Program-made: the position numbers and the translations under genes
Shown: piece after piece, positions 1-4,921 of the stretch
Layout of the letters: each line of letters starts with the position of its first letter
Position numbering within the stretch: the first letter of the stretch is position 1
DNA from: an archaeon
GTDB taxonomy: Archaea; Iainarchaeota; Iainarchaeia; Iainarchaeales; GCA-2688035
Length of the DNA stretch: 5,852 bases
Direction: 5' to 3'
Assembly: GCA_030616665.1 (NCBI GenBank)
Contig: JAUWWX010000065.1
Span: forward strand, 1-5,852
Notes under the pieces: generated by a model
Told to the model about the DNA's origin: nothing
Databases searched by the model: none
What the model saw: only the letters and a program-made list of their open reading frames with translations

Positions 1-21
1 ACTTCGGAGTTCTCCTTCAGG

Positions 22-178
22 TTAAGGGGACACATTACTTAATTTATTAATATTCAAATACAACAAGGTACAATTCTTTCATGCCTCGCATAGCAAGAAT
101 AATAGCCGAAGGGTTTCCACATCATATCATACAAAGAGGAAACCGCAAGAGAAATAGGGACAGCGACCATTTTTAATG
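22..178 (+). mobile_element. Remnant of a REP-associated tyrosine transposase (IS200-like Y1) element
   Basis: Two end-like sequences bracket a stub of a transposase gene. The left part begins around GGGGACACATTACTTAATT (26-44); the right part is AGGGACAGCGACC (156-168) followed by T-rich sequence. Both contain GGGACA (27-32 and 157-162), in the same orientation. From memory, similar ends flank RAYT-type Y1 transposases in many bacteria; I could not check this by search. Between them only about 31 codons remain of a gene that normally encodes roughly 150-250 residues, so the element looks internally deleted and unable to move by itself. The exact boundaries are inferred. It may have come from a bacterial donor. 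Confidence 0.6.
81..176 (+). pseudogene. Truncated N-terminus of a Y1 (RAYT-family) transposase
   Basis: The reading frame from ATG 81 to TAA 174-176 gives 31 residues. The first 23 start MPRIARII and run through FPHHIIQRGNRK. This is the characteristic beginning of REP-associated tyrosine transposases, in which P-H-H-x-x-Q-R-G-N-R lies on the first strand of the HUH/Y1 fold. The catalytic HxH motif and the nucleophilic tyrosine lie further downstream in the family and are absent. After the QRGNRK motif the frame runs straight into the right-end sequence of the element, which supplies the last codons (RNRDSDHF) and the stop. The peptide cannot be an active enzyme. The family assignment rests on this short but distinctive motif. 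Confidence 0.65.
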
Positions 179-196
179 AGACCTGGTCAGCACTTT

Positions 197-242
197 AAGG
201 AATTTCAATGCCGGCATGGGGAGGACTAGCGCCTTCCTTTTC
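197..242 (+). other. Inverted repeats between the element remnant and the isomerase promoter
   Basis: AAGGAA (197-202) and TTCCTT (234-239) are exact inverted repeats. They enclose the perfect 10-base palindrome ATGCCGGCAT (208-217). GGAGG (220-224) can also pair with CCTTCC (232-237) with one bulged base, and a T-rich stretch (238-246) follows. This could be a terminator for transcripts arriving from the left or an operator just upstream of the TATA box at 243-251. There is no direct evidence for either, and short palindromes also occur by chance. Confidence 0.25.
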
Positions 243-251
243 TTTTAAATA
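243..251 (+). promoter_or_regulatory. TATA-box-like promoter for the FKBP gene
   Basis: TTTTAAATA resembles the archaeal TATA consensus. It would place the start of transcription near position 272 and give a leader of about 45 bases. That leader is very U-rich just before the start codon (285-301). The sequence downstream of the box shares TTTGCCTnnAGAAG with the psmB promoter. Confidence 0.45.
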
Positions 252-315
252 GTTTTGCCTTTAGAAGAATGTTTAAGGGGAAACTTTTTCTTTTGTTTTT
301 TAGGTTGTGAATTTT

Positions 316-1155
316 ATGAAAGACGGAAGCATTGTTGCAATAAACTACACTGGCAAGATTGTTGTTTCAGGCGAGGTGTTTGAGTCAACTATTGAAAAGA
401 AGGCGATTGAGGCAGGCATCTTTAACGAGAAGCAGAAATACGAGCCAATGGTTGTGGTTGTAGGCGAAGGCGATGTCTTGAAGGGATTGGACAAGGCATT
501 GAAGGAAATGAAGGTAGGCGAGCAGCGGAAGGTAGAGGTAAAGCCGGAAGAGGGCTGGGGACCCAGAAAGCCTGGCAATATTTCTGTTTTGCCGCTGCAG
601 CAGTTCAAGAAGGAAAAAATGCAGCCCTTTCCAGGGCTTGTTGTTGAAATAAACGGCAGGCAGGGAAAGGTCCAAACAGTGAGCGGCGGCCGTGTTAGAG
701 TTGACTTCAACCATCCCTTGGCTGGAAAGGATTTGCTGTACGAATTGAAAGTGGAAAGGGAATTGGTTGAGCCAAAGGAGCAGGTTGAATCCCTTTACAA
801 AAAGTACTTTTACATTGTTCCTGAAAAGGAGAGAAAGCTTGCGATTGGAAAGAGCGAAGTGGAGGTAACGCTTTCTCCGAGGTGGAGCGCAAATTTGGCT
901 CCTTTAAAGCAGCTGTTCAGCAGGATTGTTACACAGCACGTCAAGGGCTTTTCAAAGGTCAGGTTTGTTGAGGAGTTCGTGGAAGAGAAGAAGGAAGAAA
1001 GGAAAGGGGAAATGGAAGAAAAGGCAAAGGGGATTGGAGAAACGCAGGAAGGAATGGAAGAGAAAAAGGGAGAAAATGCTGTAAAAGGAACAGTGCCTGA
1101 AAAGAAGCGGGGAGCGGCAAAAGAGGAAGGGAAAAAGGCTGGCGAAAGGAAGTGA
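316..1155 (+). CDS. Long-type archaeal FKBP/SlyD-like peptidyl-prolyl cis-trans isomerase
   Basis: Probable cytoplasmic prolyl isomerase and chaperone of 279 residues. The FKBP fold is split. Residues 1-85 include the conserved Y11-T-G, V-F-E (21-23), VGEGDVLKGLDKAL (49-62) and PEEGWGPR (77-84). The insert-in-flap chaperone domain covers roughly 86-131, and the fold closes with NHPLAGKDLLYELKV (132-146). This is the SlyD/MtFKBP layout. Residues about 155-222 form a C-terminal domain as in long archaeal FKBPs of the MJ0825 type. A tail from about 222 to 279 is almost only K, E, G and A and is probably disordered. The VFD aspartate typical of FKBPs is Glu23 here, and Trp81 takes the place of the tyrosine of the usual AYG motif. 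I chose ATG 316 over GTG 307 because the conserved MKDG start lies there and a weak SD-like AGGTTGTGA (302-310) precedes it. Activity is inferred. Confidence 0.9.
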   Translation: MKDGSIVAINYTGKIVVSGEVFESTIEKKAIEAGIFNEKQKYEPMVVVVGEGDVLKGLDKALKEMKVGEQRKVEVKPEEGWGPRKPGNISVLPLQQFKKEKMQPFPGLVVEINGRQGKVQTVSGGRVRVDFNHPLAGKDLLYELKVERELVEPKEQVESLYKKYFYIVPEKERKLAIGKSEVEVTLSPRWSANLAPLKQLFSRIVTQHVKGFSKVRFVEEFVEEKKEERKGEMEEKAKGIGETQEGMEEKKGENAVKGTVPEKKRGAAKEEGKKAGERK

Positions 1156-1163
1156 AAATTAGC

Positions 1164-1172
1164 TTTTTAAAG
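1164..1172 (+). promoter_or_regulatory. psmB: TATA-box-like promoter for psmB
   Basis: TTTTTAAAG begins only eight bases after the stop codon of the isomerase gene. It predicts a start of transcription near 1194 and a leader of about 45 bases. TTTGCCTGCAGAAG (1174-1187) follows and matches the element downstream of the isomerase TATA box at 12 of 14 positions. A T7 run (1220-1226) sits in the leader, directly before the Shine-Dalgarno sequence GAGGGA (1228-1233). The same T-run may serve as the termination signal of the isomerase transcript. Confidence 0.4.
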
Positions 1173-1239
1173 GTTTGCCTGCAGAAGGTTTTCAGAGGTT
1201 TAACCCTGTTTGTCTCAAGTTTTTTTCGAGGGATAGTTG

Positions 1240-1881
1240 ATGGAAAATTCTTCGCTAAAAGATTTCAAAACCGGAACAACGACTGTCGGCTTGATTGCCT
1301 CAGACTTGGTGGTTTTGGCTGCTGACATGAGGGCCAGCTTTGGGCACATTGCCTATGACGAGGAAACCAAGAAGCTGTACAAGATTACTGAAAGCATTGC
1401 AGTTACAAACGCAGGTGCTGTGGGAGACAGCTTAACTTTGATTAGGTTTTTGAGAAGCCAGGCAAGGCTTTACGAGATTGAAAGGAATGCAAAGATTACG
1501 CCGAAGGCAATTGTCACCTACCTTTCAAATGTCTTGAATGCAAACAGGCATTTTCCCTTTGCAACCCAGTTCGTTTTGGGTGGGGTAAATCAGGGCCCCA
1601 AGCTTTTTGAGCTAACACCCTTTGGCGGAATCTTGGAGAGGAAAAAGTTTGCCGTAAGCGGCAGTGGAACGGAACTGGCAATGACAACCCTTGACCAGAA
1701 TTACAAAAAGGGAATGACAGAGGAAGAGGGAATTGCCCTCGCTGTAAAGGCTGTTGAGGCAGGAAGGAAGCGGGACATATTCAGTGGCGGAAAAAGCATT
1801 TCCGTAATGGTAATCAACAGGAAAGGAATAAGAGAGCTTGCCGAATCAGAGGTGCAGAAGCACATCCCAAAAATGGCTTAA
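1240..1881 (+). CDS. psmB: 20S proteasome beta subunit (catalytic, N-terminal threonine hydrolase)
   Basis: Beta subunit of the 20S core particle, which degrades unfolded proteins together with alpha rings and an ATPase such as PAN or Cdc48. The protein has 213 residues, a normal family length. A 12-residue propeptide ends in KTG, and autocleavage would expose Thr13 (mature Thr1) in GTTTVG. The catalytic partners Asp29 (mature 17) and Lys45 (mature 33) are at the expected spacing. GSGTE (141-145) and RDIFSGG (178-184) supply the Ser129, Asp166 and Ser169 equivalents with a one-residue shift. The position equivalent to mature 45, which lines the S1 pocket, is Asn57 (VTNAGAVGD). ATG 1240 is preferred over the in-frame TTG 1237 because GAGGGA (1228-1233) is well placed as a ribosome binding site. 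The neighbouring aCPSF1 gene is also next to psmB in methanogens (MJ1237/MJ1236). No alpha-subunit gene is in the window. Confidence 0.96.
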   Translation: MENSSLKDFKTGTTTVGLIASDLVVLAADMRASFGHIAYDEETKKLYKITESIAVTNAGAVGDSLTLIRFLRSQARLYEIERNAKITPKAIVTYLSNVLNANRHFPFATQFVLGGVNQGPKLFELTPFGGILERKKFAVSGSGTELAMTTLDQNYKKGMTEEEGIALAVKAVEAGRKRDIFSGGKSISVMVINRKGIRELAESEVQKHIPKMA

Positions 1882-1891
1882 TTTTCGAGAA

Positions 1892-1912
1892 GAAACTTTT
1901 GAAAAAAGTTTC
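1892..1912 (+). other. Stem-loop after psmB
   Basis: GAAACTTTT (1892-1900) and AAAAGTTTC (1904-1912) form a perfect 9-bp stem with a 3-base loop, starting ten bases after the psmB stop codon. An A-rich rather than T-rich stretch follows on the + strand, so it is not a bacterial-style terminator. It could stabilise the psmB mRNA end. The TTTT within the stem gives only a short U-tract for archaeal termination. Confidence 0.4.
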
Positions 1913-1930
1913 ATCAAAAAAAGCAAAAAA

Positions 1931-1980
1931 GTGGCAGTGGCTATAGATAAATTTTATATGCCACAAGGAATTTTTTGGCA
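1931..1980 (+). promoter_or_regulatory. aCPSF1: aCPSF1 promoter with flanking TGGCA inverted repeats
   Basis: TTTATAT (1953-1959) is a good archaeal TATA box, with an A/T-rich BRE-like stretch upstream. It predicts a transcription start near 1982 and a leader of about 70 bases. GTGGCA (1931-1936) and TGCCAC (1959-1964) are a perfect inverted repeat that flanks the box, and the same motif recurs as TGGC (1938-1941) and TGGCA (1976-1980). A protein bound to these sites would block TBP/TFB, so an operator is plausible. No regulator is identified. Confidence 0.45.
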
Positions 1981-2053
1981 AAGTAATTGAATTAATTTTT
2001 GCCTTTGAAAACAGATTTTTCAAAAAAAACAAGGGCAGAGCGGAGAATTTTAA

Positions 2054-3946
2054 ATGAGTGTAATAGAGGAAACCAAGGAAACCATACACGAATTGCTGCC
2101 GGAAAAATGCAAAGTAACAAAGATTGAAATGGAAGGCCCTGAAGTGGCAATCTACACAAAGAACCCAAAGGCGTTCTTTGAAAATGAAAACTTTGTGGCT
2201 AAGACGGCTTTTGAGCTGAAGAAAAGGGTAAACATTAGGACAGATAAAAGCCTTTTGATGGATGAGAAGGAGGCAGATGAAAAGGTAAGGCAGATAGTTC
2301 CAGTAGACGCAAGCATTAAGGAAATCTACTTTGACCCGGCTTTTTCTGAGATAACTATTGAGTCAATAAAGCCAGGCCTGGTTATTGGAAAGGGCGGAGA
2401 AACAAGCAAGAGAATAATCCTTGAAACAGGCTGGACCCCAAACATCATAAGGGCGCCGACCCAGCCAAGCGAAATATTAAAGGGGATAAGGCACCAGCTG
2501 CACAAGTACAGTAGTGAAAGGAAAAAGATTTTGAGGGAAACATCCGAAAAGATTTACGCAGAGATAGAGCAAAGCCCAAGGGACTGGTTCAGGGTTGAAG
2601 CGCTTGGCGGCTTCAAACAGGTTGGAAGAAGCTGCCTCTTCCTTGAGACGCCGCATACAAAGGTTTTGCTTGACTGTGGAGTAAACGTTGCGGGAAACAG
2701 CGAAGCGTATCCGTATCTCAGTGTAATGCATTTCCCGCCAAACGATTTGGATGCTGTTGTCATAACCCATGCACACCTTGACCATAGCGGGTTTGTGCCA
2801 TTCCTGTTCAAAAGCGGTTACAGGGGGCCAGTGTACTCTACCCCTCCTACCAGGGATTTGATGACCTTGCTTCAGTTTGACTATATTGATGTCCTGCTAA
2901 AGGAAGGGAAAGAACCGCCCTACAATGAAACGGACGTAAAGCTGATGCTCAAATATTGCATACCGCGCGAATACAGGGAGGTTACAGACATTGCACCTGA
3001 CATGAGGCTTACCCTGCACAATGCAGCACACATTCTTGGTTCGGCCTCAGTGCACATGCACGTGGGAGAGGGAGCGCACAATTTAATCTACACCGGGGAC
3101 ATAAAGTATGGCTTTACAAGGCTGTTCAACAATGTGGACATGCACTACCCTAGGCTTGAAAGCCTAATTATTGAAAGCACTTACGGTGGAAGAGATGCCA
3201 TACAGCCAAACAGGCAGGACGCAGAGGACAGGCTCTTGCGCATTGTAAAGGAAACAATTGAAGGGGACGGCAACATCCTGATTCCTGTCTTTGCAGTTGG
3301 AAGGGGTCAGGAAATAATGCTTGTTCTTGAGAACTTTTACAGAAACGGCTTGTTTGACACGAAATGCTACATTGACGGCATGACAAACGAGGCAAGCGCA
3401 ATCCACACAGCCTACCCAGAATATCTGAGAAAAGACGTTCAAAGAAGGATTCTTCAAAACGACAGCCCATTTACAGCAGAGATATTTGAGCCAATGAATG
3501 GAAAGAATCGCGATGAAGTACTGAAGGAGAAAGGCATTATCGTAATTGCCAGCAGCGGAATGCTAACCGGGGGCGCGAGCCTTGGCTACTTGTACAGGAT
3601 GGCTGAAACGCCAGAAAACTGCCTGATATTTGTAGGCTATCAGGGAGAGGGAAGCCTGGGCAGGAAGATTCAAGGCGGGCTGAAGAACATTCCAATAACC
3701 GACGAAAACGGAAAAACAAAGGCATTAAACATCAACATGAGGATTGAGACACTAGAGGGGTTTTCAGGGCACTCAGACCGAGACCAACTGCTGGCATACG
3801 TCAGGAATTTGAAGCCAAAGCCCAAAAGGGTTTTGGTAAACCACGGGGAAAAGACAAGGGCCGCAGACCTTGCCAGGACACTTGCAGCCAGGTTCAGGCT
3901 GAATGCAAGCTGCCCAAGCAATCTGGATGCAGTAAGGCTCAAATAG
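2054..3946 (+). CDS. aCPSF1: aCPSF1/FttA: KH-domain beta-CASP metallo-beta-lactamase ribonuclease
   Basis: Archaeal homologue of the eukaryotic cleavage factor CPSF73. In studied archaea the family cuts nascent RNA at U-rich sites and terminates transcription. At 630 residues it is full length. Residues 1 to about 75 form the first, degenerate KH-like domain; about 80-145 form the second, with the GXXG loop GKGG (112-115). The metallo-beta-lactamase core has the zinc ligands HAHLDH (239-244), His326 in AAHILGS and Asp349 in YTGDI. Beta-CASP motif A is Glu374 in ESTYGG, motif B His573 in GHSD and motif C His597 in VNHGE. The conserved C-terminal end (NLDAVRLK), needed for dimerisation in homologues, is present. 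GGAG (2042-2045) eight bases before ATG 2054 supports the start. All catalytic residues are intact, so an active nuclease is likely. It lies directly after psmB, as in methanogens, but with its own promoter. Confidence 0.96.
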   Translation: MSVIEETKETIHELLPEKCKVTKIEMEGPEVAIYTKNPKAFFENENFVAKTAFELKKRVNIRTDKSLLMDEKEADEKVRQIVPVDASIKEIYFDPAFSEITIESIKPGLVIGKGGETSKRIILETGWTPNIIRAPTQPSEILKGIRHQLHKYSSERKKILRETSEKIYAEIEQSPRDWFRVEALGGFKQVGRSCLFLETPHTKVLLDCGVNVAGNSEAYPYLSVMHFPPNDLDAVVITHAHLDHSGFVPFLFKSGYRGPVYSTPPTRDLMTLLQFDYIDVLLKEGKEPPYNETDVKLMLKYCIPREYREVTDIAPDMRLTLHNAAHILGSASVHMHVGEGAHNLIYTGDIKYGFTRLFNNVDMHYPRLESLIIESTYGGRDAIQPNRQDAEDRLLRIVKETIEGDGNILIPVFAVGRGQEIMLVLENFYRNGLFDTKCYIDGMTNEASAIHTAYPEYLRKDVQRRILQNDSPFTAEIFEPMNGKNRDEVLKEKGIIVIASSGMLTGGASLGYLYRMAETPENCLIFVGYQGEGSLGRKIQGGLKNIPITDENGKTKALNINMRIETLEGFSGHSDRDQLLAYVRNLKPKPKRVLVNHGEKTRAADLARTLAARFRLNASCPSNLDAVRLK

Positions 3947-3952
3947 GAACAA

Positions 3953-3990
3953 ATCTTTTTCTAAAAGAAAAAAAGTGTTTCTTTTAAGGT
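3953..3990 (+). terminator. U-rich 3' end and hairpin after aCPSF1
   Basis: The tract ATCTTTTTCT (3953-3962) begins seven bases after the aCPSF1 stop codon. AAAAGAAA (3963-3970) and TTTCTTTT (3978-3985) follow as an exact inverted repeat with a 7-base loop. Archaeal termination, including that mediated by the aCPSF1 family, uses U-rich tracts, so this is the likeliest first termination site of the gene. The pairing is A/U only and weak, so the U-tracts probably matter more than the hairpin. Confidence 0.5.
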
Positions 3991-4028
3991 TATTTCTACA
4001 TAACGCCAATTTTGGGGGAAAAAAAAAA

Positions 4029-4150
4029 TTTTGAAAAAGAAGGAGAAAGAGCAAATATACATAAGTAAAAAGCCCGTATGTGGCTTCTTTTTTGAAAAAG
4101 GGTTTAAATTTCTTAATATACATAAAAAAAAGCCCAGAATGGGCTTATTT
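4029..4150 (+). repeat. Imperfect 61-bp tandem duplication, each copy with a hairpin
   Basis: Unit 1 is 4029-4089 and unit 2 is 4090-4150. Both begin TTTTGAAAAAG. AATATACATAA follows at the same offset (4054-4064 and 4115-4125), then an A-run, GCCC, a short loop, GGC(TT) and T-rich sequence. The hairpins are AAGCC/GGCTT (4070-4074 with 4082-4086), followed by CTTTTTT, and AAGCCC/GGGCTT (4130-4135 with 4141-4146), followed by ATTT. The 14 bases between the two conserved blocks differ between the units while the hairpin stems are kept. A further ACATAA lies exactly 61 bases upstream (3998-4003) and is followed by GCCAATTTTGG, so there may be a degenerate third copy. Possible roles are staggered terminators or protein-binding hairpins; the sequence does not say which. 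Confidence 0.65.
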
Positions 4151-4154
4151 CACC

Positions 4155-4169
4155 GAAAAGTATTTATAT
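4155..4169 (+). promoter_or_regulatory. Strong archaeal BRE/TATA promoter in the intergenic region
   Basis: GAAAAG (4155-4160) followed by TATTTATAT (4161-4169) is the best match to the archaeal BRE plus TATA consensus in the window. It predicts a transcription start at about 4188-4195. That is where base composition jumps and the outermost predicted RNA stem begins. The next annotated gene starts more than 230 bases later, so this promoter seems to serve the intervening transcript first. Confidence 0.6.
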
Positions 4170-4187
4170 TGGTTAGCCTATTATAGT

Positions 4188-4365
4188 AGTGCTTTGTAAA
4201 GGGGATCAGGAATGGAAATAGGAATTAGTTCTGAGAAGGCATGTGAGCTAGGCAAAACTCTGAGCAAAGGGGGCATTACCAAGTCTGACAGCGAGACTGC
4301 TTTTCCCAAAAGGTGCAGGCGGTAATGCCCTTTCACCCCTACTACCCCACTGAGCTGAAATTTTT
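4188..4365 (+). ncRNA. Candidate structured small RNA, family not recognised
   Basis: About 175 bases with near 49% GC lie between A/T-rich flanks (about 28% GC over 3951-4190), directly downstream of a strong promoter. The sequence folds into nested stems: AGTG/CACT (4188-4191 with 4348-4351), AGGGG/CCCCT (4200-4204 with 4336-4340) and the perfect 10-bp GGGCATTACC/GGTAATGCCC (4271-4280 with 4321-4330). Inside the last are AGTCT/AGACT (4282-4286 with 4294-4298) and CTTTT/AAAAG (4300-4304 with 4308-4312). CTTTG/CAAAG (4192-4196 with 4265-4269) may close a 5' domain containing TCAG/CTGA (4206-4209 with 4231-4234). A T5 run (4361-4365) could end it. I found no hallmarks of RNase P RNA, SRP RNA, 5S rRNA, tRNA, C/D or H/ACA guides, or riboswitches known to me. 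It could instead be a long leader of the downstream kinase gene, or contain the small frame at 4212-4325. Confidence 0.45.
4212..4325 (+). CDS. Possible 37-residue small protein, unrecognised
   Basis: A short frame from ATG 4212 to TAA 4323-4325 encodes 37 residues starting MEIGISSEKACELGKTLSKG and ending in a basic KRCRR. GGGGATC (4201-4207) is a partial Shine-Dalgarno match four bases before the ATG, and the strong promoter at 4155-4169 would give a leader of about 20 bases. There is no signal peptide or recognisable domain; two cysteines are present. The frame overlaps the strong 10-bp helix of the candidate RNA, and a frame of this length is common by chance at this GC content. I consider the RNA explanation more likely. 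Confidence 0.2.
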   Translation: MEIGISSEKACELGKTLSKGGITKSDSETAFPKRCRR

Positions 4366-4390
4366 GCAGGCATTCCCTTTCGTTCGCTTA

Positions 4391-4398
4391 TTTTAAAT
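4391..4398 (+). promoter_or_regulatory. TATA-box-like promoter for the kinase operon
   Basis: TTTTAAAT lies 36 bases before ATG 4427. A transcription start about 30 bases downstream would fall at around 4420-4424, leaving almost no leader. No Shine-Dalgarno sequence precedes the ATG (the bases are CTTTTTGAGT), which fits a leaderless mRNA. The two-gene operon would start here unless read-through from the upstream promoter contributes. Confidence 0.4.
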
Positions 4399-4426
4399 TA
4401 GTTTCCAGGGCTAATTCTTTTTGAGT

Positions 4427-4921
4427 ATGCACATTATTATTACAGGCAGCCCTGGCGTTGGAAAAACCAGCGCTGCCCGTGCTTTGGGTAAAAAGCTTGG
4501 ATATAGTGTTTTGAACGAAAAGCAGTTTGCTTTGGAGGAAGGGATAGGAAAATGGGACCCGGAAGAGAATGAGTTGGTTATTCCTCTGCAGCCGTTTGCA
4601 AAGGCGCTGGAGAGGCTTTTTTCCGAGAAGAAAAATGTGATTGTGGAAGGGCATCTTCTGTGCGAATTGCGACTTAAACCTGATTTCGTTGTATTGATTG
4701 GGCTTCATCCAGAACTGTTGGAGGCAAGGCTGCGAAGCAGGAATTACTCGGAGGAGAAGGTACAGGACAATGTTTTCTGCGAGGGCATTGACTACTGCAA
4801 AAAGCACGTGCTGAGGAATTATTCCAAGAAAAGGGTTGTGCTTGTGCAGGGCGGGAAAACTATAAAAGAAACTTTGGACAGAATTATTAGGGGGCTAAAG
4901 GGAAAGGGAGCCAAATTATGA
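4427..4921 (+). CDS. AK6/Fap7-family adenylate kinase (P-loop NTPase)
   Basis: Small cytoplasmic nucleotide kinase of 164 residues. The family converts ATP and AMP to ADP, and in eukaryotes and archaea also works as an ATPase in small-subunit ribosome maturation with uS11 (Fap7). The Walker A loop is GSPGVGKTS (7-15) at the extreme N-terminus. NEKQFALEEG (30-39) matches the N-E-x-x-x-x-x-E-G signature of the family, VEGHLL (73-78) is the conserved Walker B-side motif, and HPELLEARLRSRNY (94-107) carries the arginines of the lid. ENVFxE-type sequence (DNVFCEGIDY, 114-123) follows. The usual DRVV-like stretch is replaced by ENELVI (47-52). ATG 4427 is preferred over TTG 4421 because the core beta strand starts directly there. 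The stop codon overlaps the next start as ATGA, so the two genes are translationally coupled. Whether this protein acts mainly as a kinase or an assembly factor cannot be read from sequence. Confidence 0.88.
   Translation: MHIIITGSPGVGKTSAARALGKKLGYSVLNEKQFALEEGIGKWDPEENELVIPLQPFAKALERLFSEKKNVIVEGHLLCELRLKPDFVVLIGLHPELLEARLRSRNYSEEKVQDNVFCEGIDYCKKHVLRNYSKKRVVLVQGGKTIKETLDRIIRGLKGKGAKL

Noticed and set aside
345..710. Open frame of about 120 codons on the - strand inside the FKBP gene
   Set aside because: It lies wholly antisense to a gene with clear FKBP/SlyD motifs, and its translation has no recognisable domain.
3773..4123. Open frame on the - strand spanning the aCPSF1 3' end and the intergenic repeats
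   Set aside because: Its N-terminal part comes from A/T-rich tandem repeats and its C-terminal part is antisense to conserved aCPSF1 sequence; no start signals or family features.
4029..4150. CRISPR-like array
   Set aside because: Only two clear units, conserved in short separated blocks with changed stem lengths; no uniform repeat and spacer structure and no cas genes.
4190..4340. A - strand frame of about 50 codons through the GC-rich island
   Set aside because: No promoter or ribosome binding site on that strand, only a GTG start, and the + strand has a strong BRE/TATA at the right place.
4200..4340. TPP-like riboswitch, suggested by CTGAGA (4231-4236) near GGGG and TAATGCC
   Set aside because: The order and spacing of the conserved TPP blocks, including the CUGAUCUGG-type segment, are absent, and the nearby genes have no thiamine link.
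4388..4807. 139-codon - strand frame opposite the AK6/Fap7-like gene
   Set aside because: Antisense shadow of a gene with an intact Walker A motif and family signatures; the + strand reading explains the sequence.
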